Of a DNA stretch of 64,000 bases, positions 1-12,883 are shown piece by piece; positions within the stretch are counted from its first letter, which is position 1; each line of letters begins with the position of its first letter. Under the pieces are notes generated by a model. The model was not told the origin of the DNA. It searched no databases and was given only the letters and a program-made list of their open reading frames with translations. Source of the DNA: Litoditis marina (Eukaryota > Nematoda > Chromadorea > Rhabditida > Rhabditidae); the NCBI GenBank assembly GCA_964036275.1, contig OZ038436.1, positions 23,596,639 to 23,660,638 of the forward strand. Reading direction: 5' to 3'. Both the position numbers and the translations under genes were made by a program.

Positions 1-66
1 CTATAGTTTAAAAAAAAGAGAGAAGGAATTCGACTATTTTTGCTGTAAAATTAGGACCCTTTTCAG

Positions 67-3000
67 TAAGAACAAATCGAAGCAGACGGACGAGCGAGAA
101 TTGGTGTTGGAGACGATGCAGAAGGGCAAGTTGATGTTGAACAAACAGAACAGGATGAACGGAAAGTAAGCATTTCTGACCAAGTTTACATTATTGTAGA
201 ATGGTCTTTCGGATTTCACGAACACCCAAACCAGATACAGTCATCCGGTATTCGGGTAACCCATTAGTTTTCCATTGCGACTGCCGTTGAGTTCTGCGGG
301 ACAGGTCGTTGGTTGATAGCATTTGTGCCAGACAAGAGCCTCGTTTAACCAATCCACGATGTGTGTTATTATTTTTATTATTATCATCGAATTTAACCGA
401 TCATCCATCTACATAATATAGATGGATGATCGGTTAAATATCTATCAGTCATCTATCTCTTAACTTGAAATCTCGTATCGTTCTCCAAATTCCAGTGACG
501 GCAACCAACTGTGGCGTCTGTGCAATGATGGATGTATCGAGAATATTGGAATGTCCCGCAGGAATAGAGGTCGCATGGTGAGTAACTAAAAAGGAGTTGG
601 GAGCGGTGCACTTGACATGGCGCACAGACCGCTGTAATTAGGTATGAGAGGCTCCCTAAAAACAAATAAAAAGGTTGCGAATATTAAATTTCATCGATTC
701 CATAGCTGTATTATCTTTTTGTTCCACGATTAAAACCATTACTTTTGTAGTCAATTACGGCCGCAGTGGACAGGTATGAGGGCGTTCTCAATAGGACATT
801 AGCCAACCGGATACAGTTCAAAGAATGAGTGATCTGGCTAAGCCAGACATTCGTATTCCGTAATCAGAATTTGTCCACCACATTTATATTCATCACGTGG
901 TTCACGAGCATTCCCCAATGATAGCGGCCTTAAAGCACATTTTTGTGCTCGAAAATGGTCTGGTTTTTCTAGTTGCAACTTGTACTTTAACCTGACGACC
1001 TTGTGTTTTTCTGCAGGTTCTTGATGTTCTGGATAAGTCTGGAAATCAGCTGATGATGACCGCGCGAGATCCTAAGAGGGATCGATATCAGACCTGGACC
1101 ATGATGCCGGTTAGTTCTACAAATATTTCATGGTTCTCACAGGTTTTCAGGTGTATTCATAGGTTTTCTGAGCTTTTTAGGTGTATTCGTAGTTTTTCTG
1201 ATCTTGTTCCATGTAATATTAGATCTGAACTCTGATGCTTGTTGCTGCATCAACCGGCGGCGACGTTGTCGGCTGGTACATTGAATCACCTGATAGTTAT
1301 AAGATTTGAAGTTGAAACTACCCAAATTTCAATAAAAAAACATTCGGCACTCTCTGTTTGTAGCACACCCTCATTGCCTAGTTTGGTGAAAATTATAAAG
1401 TTACATACAATTATGGTATATCTTCTATAGCCGAGATTTTCCATGTCTACATGGAGCTTTTGCGATGCATTTAGGACATACAATAGTTCCCAATGTCTTT
1501 TAAAAGCATCTGTTTTATTGATTTATCTGAAATGGGATAGTATCGTATCAAGCCCTATTCTCTGACCATTAAGCGAATAATACTTGATTATGGTTCAGGA
1601 CGGTCGTCTGTGTCCGCAGGCCCTTCCGCAACAGTTGGTGACAGCCCGGAACCTGGAGGTCTGTCTGGCGGGTCACGATGCGTCATCCACCTTGAACGAG
1701 GATGGAGTAGCCAATTCACAGGTAAAGTCGAACCTAATCAATAGTATTTATCTCTATATATCGGGAATGGCCAGCTACAAAATACCAGAGTGCATGGAGA
1801 TCAATGGGGCTGCAGACAGTATGAGACAGCCTGCCTGAAGTATGCGTGTATTGGCGAAAACTCGAGCAACTACCGTGTTTGGCGAGAACTGCCGCATATT
1901 CCTATGACAAATTTGAAACTTCTCTCTTTTCCCTCGATGTCGCTTTGTACATTACAAATGTAGTTCGAAATGATTTTTGTTTCATATTCTATGCGTAATA
2001 CATTTAATATAATCATTATCATATGTATTTGGGTGCTTTCAGTCGTGGAAAGCTCTTCGACAACGACCCGGTAGCGGGAAACTGGACGTGGAGTGCAAGC
2101 ACAACGGTCCCACACTCGTGAGTTGAAACAGATATATTCGACACTCAGACACTGACCCTTGGTTCGGTGATCAACATAATATTTACCATGAAATGAGACT
2201 GAGTCTAACTTAAGGTGTTGAATGTCACTCAAAAATCAGGTTTACAACTCGAAAAGCTAGTTTTGGGTGATCATAATGTTTTATTTTGATTGATGATTGA
2301 AGTTTTGGATGATTCATACAATAGGCAGCGCCTACACTTGCCGAAAGTTTGGGTTGTGTAGTTTGTATCTTTCTCTCATTATGTGCTGTATAGTACTAAA
2401 ATCGACTGATTCTCATGATTGTCGTTCAGGTGATTCAAATTACGGACCGCGATCAGAAAGTGCGTTCTGCGTCGTTGCCAGTGGTCACCACAACTAGAGG
2501 TGGGGTTTTCTTTTTTCATTCTGCCATAAATTATGTTCTTTCGAACATTCAATCAAAGGAAGCAACTGGAAACTATCTTCGAAACAACTTATTCTCTGAT
2601 GAGAAGCATCTGAATTGCCCGAAATCTTCTGAGATTGTTATTCAACAAAACTGCTCTATTTTTTCTTATCCAAACCGTATGACTTGTGCATTGTGTCTGT
2701 TTTCCAGAAGAAACTCTGGATGTTTCTGTGACCATGAGAAGTGGCTTCGGTATTTCGCTGGTCAACGGGCAATACGAGGAGTTGTTGTATGCCAGACTGG
2801 GAGGGATTGTGGTTCACGCAAGAAAGGTGGACGGCAGCTATCAGATGACAGCCAGTGTCGATGTCATACAGGTCGGTCGACGGCAGTTAGCTCTTACGTG
2901 AATACACTCACGTGACCGTACTATTATTTCAGAAAGGTAACCCTCTTCCGCTCCTTTATTTCGCTTGCTGTCAGAACAAAAATTTGTGAGCCATGAATTT

Positions 3001-6000
3001 TCCCGTTTTCCTTTGTTGATAGACCAACCTTTGTGATAGACGTATGATTTACGATTCGTGCTACATGCATGCTATATTTATTTGCATTACTGGGTTGTTC
3101 TCCTAGTACCTCCTCATTTCAGGCAGATAATCAGATGTTAGGTGCCGAAAGGTTCCCTGTCTTATTCTGTCAGGCCGAACAGCCGCCTGAAGATGAAGCG
3201 TCACAGGTTGGCCTAGTTTTTCTCTCGCTAGTATTTGAATTGCGATAAAAGAATTCTGTTAAAAGGTCTCCTTTGTATTATCTAACCGAGACGTGGTCAA
3301 TTTTCAGATCTTACTAGTAGCGGAACATACTCTTGCTCGTTTGTATTATACAATAAACACGAAAATTTGGTTAGACTGATTTTAGTATTGGCTCATTCTA
3401 GTGTCAAAGCATCCATCGTACACGAGTAATCAATAATAAACGACCAGTACATACTGATATTATTCTAGATTGCTCTACATGACCTGCCTCCGGGTGTTCC
3501 TGCGGCCGCGCGACCCGCTCTCAAGTTGGAAATGAACTGTCTCCCGAAGAAACACTATGATTGTTTCGAGGTTAGTCTATTTTGGTATGTAAACCGTGTC
3601 AGAAAGAAGTAAGTACTTTGGGGGCTGGCAATCCACTTTGTACTTCCCAAAATATCGAGCCGTGAAATTTCGATTCAAATATGAAAAGTGAAAAATCTCG
3701 AGCCGCACCGGGTGATATCGGCTCAAAAGTCGCGACCCGTCATTTTTCACCTATGTAGTCGAGTTCAACTGTTAAACTTGAACAACCGTAACCGTACACC
3801 ACTGGTATTGTTTAATCAGGCTTTATTTCCAGTGTTTCCGTTTGAAGATGTGCGATGTCTCAGTCCAGTTGAACGAACTATTGATGTGGAAAATCGTACA
3901 GTTTGCACAGGTGAATATCGCTTGCTCTTTGATCTATGTGAATGTGGTTGTAAACTGAACTTACAATTTTTTTTCAATTTTTTTTTCTAATAACAGCTTC
4001 CATGATTCGATATCTGTCTATTTCCAGGCGTCGAATGCGGCCACAAGCGTGCAGCAGAAAGCTTTGAGTTTACCTCCCAACACAGAGTAAGTGTGTTATT
4101 GACAGATCGACAAAGTGAAATCAGAAGAAAGAGTATTCAGAATAGAGTAGTTATGGAATCAATGATTCAAATTTATTGTATTTATACAGAAAAGACGGCG
4201 AAAGAACCCAGAAAGTATAAATGCAGAAGAATACGGAATGCTCAAGTCATAGAATAAGACATCATGAGATGTAAGGCATATCTCTGTCCCTCGCTACTGT
4301 AACTGTACCGTACTGTCACAAATTGAGCTCTCTCAAGTTGTTCAAGGGTATCGTTTCAGAGTGGCCACAGGTGATCCAGTACGAACCCGTCGTTGGTATT
4401 TCGGAACATTGGATTTGGAAATGGGCCAGATTGCTCTCAGTGGTAGGTGTACATCGTATTGCAAATGTTCGAAACACCTATGGACTGAATCGCCATTTAT
4501 AGTTCAATGAGAAATGTTCATTAACAAATACACCACCTTCACGGCTCTGGCGATATGCTGTGCGCAGTTGATAGTTCAATACACGTACCGGCCAATTCTA
4601 CAACTAACCGGGTTTTTAGGTAACCTAACCCTTTTTTGGTAACCTCTTTTTCAGGTTACCTTGGTAGGTAACCTGGAAGTAACCTGAAACAACAATCCGG
4701 TTACCGCTCAAACTAACGGTAAAAACCACATTTTGCGTTAGAAAAACATGTAACCGGTTTTTCATGGTTACCAAAAAAAGGTTAGGTTACCTGAAAACCC
4801 GGTTAGATATAGAATTCACCACACGTACCAGCTACACCAGGGTTGCAATCGTCTACAACCATGAATAAATTTGAATGCGGTGCATTACTATGAATAGTTC
4901 GTGATAGCTCTTTTCTTCCTTACTTGGATAAGCTTCCATTTTGTGCCAATTTAATTGAGAAAGAATTATCTCTATTTCGCAAATCCGAAAGGATCATCCC
5001 CCCCCCCCCCAACTTCGTCCTAAATTTCCATCGGTATTTCCTTCGTAAGTTGATGACTAGTGCGAGCCTAGTGAGTGTGGTGGTTTGTTCAGTGGTGACG
5101 GTGCCGAAGTCGGGTCTTCCGAAGGAGTGTCGCCAACTGAAGCAGCAGTTCAACGTGAAGCTGGTCTCCTTCGAGAATGCCACCGTCTCCCTTCCGCCCT
5201 TCCGACAGTTCCACTACTTCGAGACATCCTCCTTCCTACTCGAAACCCTGCGCAAGTTCTATTTCGGTACGTTTTCGTCTAGTTCCTTCTTGAATATTTC
5301 GGGGGCCACACTTACTTATACACTACACTACATACTTGTGCGTAGTTTTTCAAAGTTGTACCGAATGTTCATTGCATTGGTGTCAAAGTTATTTGGACAA
5401 AAATATAGGGGAACATTGACTTTTTACCCCCCCCCACCTTTCTGAATTTGTATGGCGTTCGGAGAATTGTAGTTCGACCCCCCCCCCCCACCGGGAGGTG
5501 ATAATTCAATTTATCACCTTCAATACACAAGTTTGAGGGTGGGGGGGGGGGGTGAAAAGTAAACATTTCCGGTATTGAAGTTCAGCCCCCCACTCGTTGA
5601 AGTTTGACCCCCCCCCCACCATTGATGTTCTGCCCCCCGCCGACCCAGGTGGGGGGGGGGGGGGGGGGTAAATAGTAAATGTCGAAGTTGAATTTTGACC
5701 CCCCCCCCTCTCATAGATTTTCAGGTTTTAGATTGGGTGGGGGGTTGAAGTGCTACGGGGGGACCCAACTAAAGTGGGGGGCGAGGGCGATACTTCAATT
5801 TCCCAAATATAGTCACGAGGAATTTGTTTGTAGTCGTTATGAATAGTTCTCTTATTCTGGTTTTACCTAATCCATGCATTCTGTAGCTTTTCTCTTTAAA
5901 CAATTTGTTACTAATCTCCATTTATTCTGTTTGTGTTTCAGCTGAGTTGCAGAAGCAAACGCTGAGCATAGTGGTGACACTTGATGCCTTCGGTAATCCA

Positions 6001-9000
6001 CTGGGACTAGTCACCGATCTCAAAGATTCCTTCCAGGTAAGCTCAACGCCGTCATTAAGCACAATTCGGTCTGATTTTTTGCATGCAACAAATGTGATAA
6101 GGTTTGTTTTGTACTTTGTTTTTATATGTACTTCGGTGATTCTGAGAATGATAAAATTATTATTGCCACGGAAAGTTTTACTGCTGAACGGAGATGACGT
6201 ATGAATGATCTACATTACAGGGTCTATTCATCGAAGGCGATGTTCAACGGTTTGTAGCTGGCTTAGGATACGGAGTATCGAACAGTATCTCGAAGGTTTG
6301 TTTGTACTTTCTATCAAAACCGTACTCGAAGTAGTTCATCAGTCAAACAAATGGCGTTAGAACCCATTAGTTATGCTCTGTGGAACTGTTTTATTACTCG
6401 GGAAGTTAGCGCACAAAAAGAGTGTATTTCGAAGGAAGGGTGGTGGGAAGTGTCGACCATTTTCATGAATACGATTGCACATACTAGATTATGTTGGCCA
6501 ACAGAAAGGTGTTACTTTTCCAAAGAAACCGTTTTTCGTTTTAAATACGTCAAACTTTATAGTGTTATGTGTTGATATTCTCAGATGGCGTCTTCGATGG
6601 CATCTGGGGTTGGCGCCTTGACGTTCGACCAGAGTCACGAGGCCAGAAGGCGACACAACATGATCAGGTCACAGAGGTCGGACAGTATCATCTATTAGTC
6701 TCCAAATACATGATAATCATTGTGCGATAGACAAAAGAGAACAGGAGTTAGCTCCTGTCAAAGGTGATGGCTATAAATAGTCAGTGACCGTATTCACGCT
6801 ACTTCGGATGTTCTACTGCCTTCTTCGGGAATTGTTCATGACGTTTATTGTCAGAAACTGCATATCAGTCGATAATTGCTAATGGCCAACCCATGTAGCC
6901 ATTCCGCAATCACACTGTAAGCGGGTCGAGGTTGTTTTCGCAAGTGTTAGCCACACTTATTGTGGAGATTTGTTATTCCCTATATGTTTTTTGTTCAGCG
7001 TCTCCTCGACCCCCCTGACGCATCTCTATTCGGGTGTGAAGGGACTGGGTATGGGGGTGTTCGGAGGAGTCACCGCCATCCTCACCAATACCATCAACGA
7101 GAGCAAGCGAGGCGGAATTGTGTCGGTACGTGGGCTTGTTTTATTCGCATCACAACCATGTTATCTCACCTATGTCATGTCATTGTATATCATTCCAATC
7201 ACGTCCACACAACACAATATACCCAATAAAGAGATAGAAAACGCGATCATGTTTGCGCGATCGACTGCTTCGGTGATCGGTGTACAACAGAACGCCGGAA
7301 TATCAGAACATACTGGAAAGACGATAGGTTTTTAGTTAGTCATATGCAGAAGACTATCTCACCTTGTTGAAAACAATATAGTTCATATTCATATCGTTGT
7401 CGACATATACTGTGAGATATATATATTGTGTTGCAGGGTGCCTTCCGGGGTATAACCACGGGTGCTGTGGATACGGTAACCAAACCGGTGCAAGGTCTGT
7501 TCGACCTGGTTGAAGGAACAGCTTCGGCCATGAAGGAATTGGCTGGACCGGCCGCGTCGGGCACTCGACGGACCACCAGTATCGGGTGAGAAGCAACACT
7601 TTTCCGAGAGGGGTGTCATCAATGTAATAAATAAGTAAATACAAACAACCAGTACGGAGTGAAAAAAATCAGTTTGCTAGGAAGCTACAGGAGTGTGATT
7701 AACCCATCGACCACGTGGCCGATTCCTTTTGGAAGTACTTGTAGATGGCTAATTTGCCTCAAAAAACAGGCGAATAAAGTTGAAATATTTCAAATGGCCA
7801 ATAAGTAAGGAAGAGAAGGAGATAGTGAGTTCACTAGCGAAGGAGATAGTGAGTTCAATCGAAAATTTTCGAGTTGAGTCGAACTCGAAACTCGAAATTT
7901 CTCAAAACTCGAAAACTCGAAATTTTCCAAAACCCGACAACTCGAAAACTCGAATTTTTCCAAAACTCGAAAACTCGATTTTTCGCCAAACTCGAAAACT
8001 CGAAAATTCGAAATTTTGAACGCGAAAACTCGAAAATAAAAATTTCGGATTCGAAAAATGTATCTTTTGGGTCCAAAAACACTCAAAACTCGAGTCGACT
8101 CGAAAAAACTCGAAAATTTTCGAGTCGAAGTCGAAACTCGAAAACTCGAAATTTCCTAAAACTCGAAAACTCGAAATTTTCCAAAACTCGAAAACTCGAT
8201 TTTTCGCCAAACTCGAAAACTCGAAATTTTGAACTCGATTAACAACCCTAATAGATACATAGGAACTTATAGCCCACAGTTAAGACACTGGTAGAACGGT
8301 AGTAACAGCTAAACTGTGGTGATATGGTCGTGAACGTCCCGCGATTCAGTGGTAAACTTCTGGTAACGTTGAATCACGGTTACTACCAGTAAATCGGTGA
8401 TGTATCTCAAGTAACCTCAGAAATGAACTAGATATCTAATACCACACGTGATACCTATACTAGATACGGATGTCGGCGAGACTGCTCTGCCGGCTTCTGG
8501 CTATTTTCGGTTTAATTACCCAAGTTTGAGATACTTTTCCCTCTAATGCGAGCTTAGTATTTAGTACGTGGGGACTAGATACTAGAAGGGCCCAGAAGAG
8601 ATAATTAAATTTTGTTTTTAAAAATAATATTTTTAAGTGTTTTATTTTCGATAGTTCTAAATAATTTTACTGCTGTTTTACTGCAGTTGAACTACAACTT
8701 TACTGGCGTTTTACTGCGGTAGCGACACCGTACTACTACCGTTTTACGACTGGTGATACTGCAGTAACACTACCAGTGAAACGGTGTCGATACTGTAGTA
8801 GAACGCCGGTTTTATCTTTACAGTGTAGCCCATTGCAATCTCTCTGGTGTTTCAGGCGAGTGCGTCCCCCGCGAGTCTGTCGAGATCTATTCCACCTCCT
8901 GCCACCCTATTCGCTGCAGCTGGCAACCGCCCAAATGGAAATGCTGCGAATCAACGGCTTCTCGCCAAAGGAACGGTCGGTCATATTCAGACATTTCGCA

Positions 9001-10399
9001 GCTAGTTTCACAACCACTTTTTAGCCGCTGGAAAGTTCAAAGAGACGATCTCATTGACCTCTAACGTTCTAATCGTGTCCATTTATAGGCTATTGGATGT
9101 GGAGGTGTGTTTGGAGCAGTTTGTGGGAGAGAATCTCATTCGACAGTATGGACTGATCTCCACCAAACAGTGCTACATTTGCAAGCAGGTTGGTATTCAT
9201 AGTTTCTCTACTCTACTCTGAGATGCTTGGCTAAGTAGATAGAACAATTGAAAAACGCCTAAAAGAGAATTTTATTTTTCTGATGTCAAGTCAGGAAATA
9301 GTGGCATTTTAATCGAAAACTTGATTGCTTTTTGAAACCCGTTTTGGACCTTTATTATATCTGTTGACCGCTACAATCATTATATGATTTACACTATGGT
9401 GTTTTTTAGTTTGGTCCAGTATCTGTCCTTCATTTCCATTTTAGTCGAAAGATTCCAGCTAGAGAAAGTGATTATGAGTGACTGTGGGTGTTAAGGTGAA
9501 CGATGAGCCTTCGAATGTCATTCAGAGGATAGTCTACAAGTACCTGAAGTCGGTGCAGCCGCGTACCGAACTGCTGAACAACGTGGCAAACATTGGTTGG
9601 TAAATTAGTTGGTAGAACATTCCTGTTCAATTCGTCTCTATTGAATAGATTCGAAAACTGCAACCGATACAAATTGTTTTCATTCAAGAATCGAACGAGC
9701 ATAATTTTGAATAGTTAGATACTTCTCTCCTATTTTTCATTCCTTTTGTAGAATAATGATAGTAACCTAATAACTATTTGTTCGGTTGACATATTTGTCC
9801 GATTGAAAAATGGAAGAGTAAGCCAACAGAGAAGAGGTTGTGTAGTTGTTTTTTTTGAAAATTTCGGCCCTCCTTGCTAATATTTGATTGCAGAAGTGGT
9901 AGTGGAATCGGACGATCGCAAGGGAAGTCGACCGATGTTAGTCTGGTGCAGCAGAGTGGAGGTCAGTTACAACCACACTCTCGCAACATATTGGCTCAAA
10001 GGTCAACCCTTCCCAGAGAAAGCGTTCTTTTCGTCAAAATCTGAATAGGACAGCGGTTTACAAAGCAAAACGATCACCATAGCGTTCTTGACGTGAGATT
10101 ATTCAACTATTCATTTGCCATTTCTCTCAAAACGATTTCTCTAAAATGTAGCCCGTTCTGTTCCGATTTGTTCCGACTATTCGGACAACTTCACTGGAGT
10201 ACGGTCGAGGGTGATACTGGTGTATATTCAGGTGTCATTGTCTTGTGATTGTAATACATGTGTGGTACTTGAAGTACTGCTTGTAGTACTCGTGTACTTT
10301 CAGGTGGCTCGTCGACTAGCGGACAAGATAATGCGTGCCAAGCACGAGTACGACCACAGCAAACGGACGCTGAACGAGAGGTTGGATCAGGCAGTCTGA
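67..10399 (+). CDS. vps-13: VPS13-family bridge-like lipid transfer protein, C-terminal part (5' end outside window)
   Basis: Spliced exons, all in frame: 67-165, 496-577, 1017-1109, 1599-1721, 2043-2117, 2430-2499, 2708-2871, 3123-3206, 3469-3570, 3833-3910, 4028-4086, 4360-4442, 5093-5266, 5942-6036, 6221-6295, 6585-6676, 6999-7125, 7437-7585, 8856-8975, 9089-9188, 9496-9595, 9894-9961, 10304-10399, about 769 codons. Recognisable VPS13 blocks in order: the end of the SHR-binding/VAB region (GFGISLVNGQYEELLY), DNQMLGAERFPVLF, the helix NELLMWKIVQFAQ, WYFGTLDLEMGQIALSV, the ATG2/VPS13 C-terminal stretch (LDAFGNPLGLVTDLKDSF, then HLYSGVKGLGMGVFGGVTA and DTVTKPVQGLFDLVEGT), RVRPPRV, and a C-terminal PH-like segment. 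The family makes rod-shaped proteins that move phospholipids at organelle contact sites; the C-terminal part seen here binds membranes and adaptors. The N-terminal chorein domain lies upstream of the window. Paralogue class (A/C versus B or D) is not settled from this part. Several introns are repeat-filled. Confidence 0.9.
391..439. repeat. Perfect short hairpin in a VPS13 intron
   Basis: Two 21-bp arms (391-411 and 419-439; ATTTAACCGATCATCCATCT and its complement) pair perfectly around a 7-nt loop. It lies wholly inside the intron 166-495. Arm length and loop would allow a pre-miRNA-like fold, but the stem is short and perfect, more like a tiny foldback element. Confidence 0.7.
4591..4819. 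mobile_element. Foldback MITE with CCGGGTTTT/AGGTAACC inverted repeats (copy 1)
   Basis: About 230 bp inside a VPS13 intron. It starts TCTACAACTAACCGGG and ends CCCGGTTAGATATAGAATTC. The interior is a mosaic of AGGTAACCTAACCC and its complement, so the whole element folds on itself. A second, diverged copy lies at 34,869-35,143 with the same ends. No coding capacity, so a non-autonomous element. Confidence 0.7.
5407..5812. mobile_element. Poly-C/poly-G dispersed repeat (copy 1)
   Basis: About 400 bp in a VPS13 intron made of fixed 20-30 nt spacers (TTGAAGTATC, TAAACATTTCCGG, GTAGCACTTCAACCCC in either orientation) separated by homopolymer runs of 5-20 C or G. The same spacer order recurs at 27,440-27,795, 31,419-31,795 and 61,716-62,110, so it is one dispersed family rather than chance low complexity. 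Confidence 0.75.
7855..8240. repeat. Degenerate tandem repeat of AACTCGAAA units in a VPS13 intron
   Basis: Roughly 385 bp of repeated ACTCGAAAACTCGAAATTTT-like words, two similar blocks (7,860-8,040 and 8,090-8,240). All frames are open by composition only, so no gene is called here. Confidence 0.85.
8509..8530 (+). other. Exact nematode SL1 spliced-leader sequence inside a VPS13 intron
   Basis: All 22 nt of SL1 are present (begins GGTTTAATTACC, ends AAGTTTGAG). The next bases are ATAC, not the GT splice donor of a working SL RNA gene. An AAATTTTGT Sm-like word occurs ~95 nt downstream. It is either a decayed SL RNA gene or the 5' end of a reverse-transcribed trans-spliced mRNA. Confidence 0.8.
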
Positions 10400-11567
10400 C
10401 TCGAGAACCTATGCCCATTCTCTCCAATCCGGCCATAATATCACCCACCCTTCAACTGACATTTTACGAGGATTTTCTGCTAATACGATATGTGAAGTAG
10501 TAGTACAGTCTAGTCATTGTTTCACGTGCAATAATCTGGGTTAATCAATCAATTTAATTATTTAATAGGTGTCTGTGAGATCTCATTTTCTCGTCGTGGG
10601 GTTTATGTAATTGAGCTTGTTTAATACCTTTAACATAGCATATAGGGAAACAGACTGCGTGGTACCGGTTGTTTAAATGTGATTTCACTTGGTAATATGT
10701 ACATTTTAACGAAAAGGTCATTTAATGTAATATTGGTTATCTAGTATGATAAGTATAGTTTTTTGTTTGTTTTGAGCTCAGTTACTTATCATTGCCTACC
10801 ATACATATTACGGTATTTTATTACAAATTAAAGTGCTCTTCATCTGTGATACCAAATGATACTATTATAAATTTTTATTACGGTCTCGTTATGTTATGTT
10901 TGATTGTATTGGTTAAGACGGCCATGGATACTTTTGGTTACTTTTTTTGTGTTTGCTTCGGTTAGGGAAACGTTTCTTTTACCGGTTTCTACAAATGCAT
11001 TTCGCGCTGATAGAATAGAGAAAAATTGGATGTCTTATCTTCAAAACTTCAAAAATGAACTGAATCTACAGTACACTTTCCCGGGGACAGCCACCCATGC
11101 TTGGTTTCATCCATTCGTAACCCCTTACAGTATGCCATCGAATATCGAAGTGGCTATTTTATAATGAATAATACAAATTTTTGAATTTGATTGTTGGCAG
11201 CAGTTTAGTAGAATGCATTTTTTCTAGAACTCATCAAAAGTGCAATTATTTACGAATGATGATAGCTAGTTGAGAAGATAGTATTGAATTTTTTTTAGTA
11301 TTCACTATGTAAAAAACATATGCGCATAAACGGGTGGCCGTATATAGAACGGCTGGCGCGAATTACCGTCAGGTTACCAGCAATTCATGACAGTTTAATG
11401 GGTATGAATAAAAATGACAAAAATTTTGCTCAGTAGGTAAAAAACACTGAGATGTTTGCATTTATGTTTATATATACTCCCTTGTACTTCAATTTTTCTC
11501 ATAAGTGAGGGATACAATCTTTGAAGATAAATATCTAAATAATAGAAAATACTCCAGCGACTACTCT
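10400..11567. other. Intergenic AT-rich spacer between VPS13 and PET117-like gene
   Basis: AT-rich sequence holding the presumed VPS13 3'UTR. A reading frame at 10,904-11,164 has no ATG at its start, a stop close upstream and no domain I recognise, so I do not call it a gene. Confidence 0.6.
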
Positions 11568-12550
11568 ATGGCTCCCCCGGTCGTCAAGAGACAGTATGGA
11601 TTTCGTGTTCTGGTTGCATCATGCATCTTCTCAGCCACTGCAATAGGTAGGTCATGGATTCTCTAAAACGATCGATACTACATGAATTCATTATTTGTAT
11701 GAAGTGCATCATGTTGAACCTGTACTGTTCTAAGTTTGTCTCTCTTATGAATATTTTGTTGCTAGTGCAGATGGGTGATCAGTAGGTCGGTCGTCGCCCC
11801 AAGAGGCTATTGCGTTCACGCCAATAATTTTTTGCCCCCTCTGGGGCTTTCACCAGAGAAGTATAAATGTAGAATGCAGTAGATGATAATCTGAACTCAT
11901 CCATGATTTTGTGACGCCCGTCTAATCGATAGTTTGAAACAGGCTTGGTTCTGTGGGACGAAAATCGTCAGAAGGAACGGAGACAAGAAGGCGTGAAATA
12001 TCGATTGAAGTCTATAACACAGCATCAGGTATCAACATTTATTTTCATGGGGTGATTACGGTACATGGCGGACCTGTTGTGGAAATCTTGAAATAAGTAG
12101 GTGAAGGGGTACAAATGAATGATTGCCCGATGATGAAAGTGGTAGTTCTATAGTCCCGTGTCCATTATTTCTAGACTCATTGTGAGCTTGGGTGAAGTAC
12201 CACCCGAGTACAGACATACACCAGCAAGGTTGTCCGAATAGTCAGAAAACTTCGAAAAACGGACTACTTTTTATTCGAAAGGATGAAAATCGGTCTACTT
12301 TTGATGAAAAATCCTGAATTTTCACGTCTTTATACTTGAAAACGGACTACTTTATACCGCTTAGTCAGACCTTACTGGCGTATGAGTACAGAACACGGGG
12401 GGTCAACTTTATATGGCCCAATGTATAAATGACATGTTGTAAGCCTCCTGTTTTCTTTTATAATACGTTTTCATGAACCACTTTCAGAACATGGAAGAGT
12501 ATGAGCTTCAGAAGCAGAAGTATCAAGAATACAAAGCACAACACTCGTGA
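11568..12550 (+). CDS. PET117: PET117-like cytochrome c oxidase assembly factor
   Basis: Three exons (11568-11646, 11943-12028, 12488-12550) give 75 residues. The protein has a basic N-terminus, one short membrane segment (about residues 11-28, FRVLVASCIFSATAIGLVLW), then a charged helix with RRQEGVKYRL and a Lys/Gln-rich tail. PET117 proteins are ~80-residue single-span inner-mitochondrial-membrane factors with the same order (membrane helix, LW/WD, two-basic-residue EGV motif, charged helix); they act in complex IV assembly, with haem A synthase in yeast. The call rests on size, layout and this motif. The stop codon is followed at once by an AATAAA signal (12,552). The short protein makes misassignment to another small mitochondrial factor possible. 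Confidence 0.7.
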
Positions 12551-12785
12551 TAATAAAGATTGTTTCATGGTTAGGAAGTAGTGGTAGCACCTAGAACTTA
12601 CCATTTATATTTGTGAGGTTGTTAACAATTGTTTGTATCTGTTAAACTACTATTGACGGGTTTGTTTTTGAATAAAGTTTTTTTTAATATTTTCGTATGT
12701 TGAAATAGAAGATGTTGTTGCGGTTTTCTCCGTTTCTATCTTGTTTTGTGCTCAATGTCTCTTGTTATCTCCATCATCGATTTCG

Positions 12786-12870
12786 TATATAATCAATATG
12801 TTTTTTTTCGTATATAATCAATATGTTATTTTTCGTATATAATCAATATGTCGATTTCGTACATAATCAA
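12786..12870. repeat. Short tandem repeat of TTTCGTATATAATCAATATG
   Basis: Four imperfect copies of a 20-nt word with variable T-rich joins, ending just before the splice acceptor of the first FAXC coding exon. Confidence 0.85.
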
Positions 12871-12883
12871 TATGTTGTTCAGT

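Noticed and set aside
10904..11164. 86-codon frame between VPS13 and the PET117-like gene
   Set aside because: Non-ATG start, stop just upstream, no domain and no splice context.
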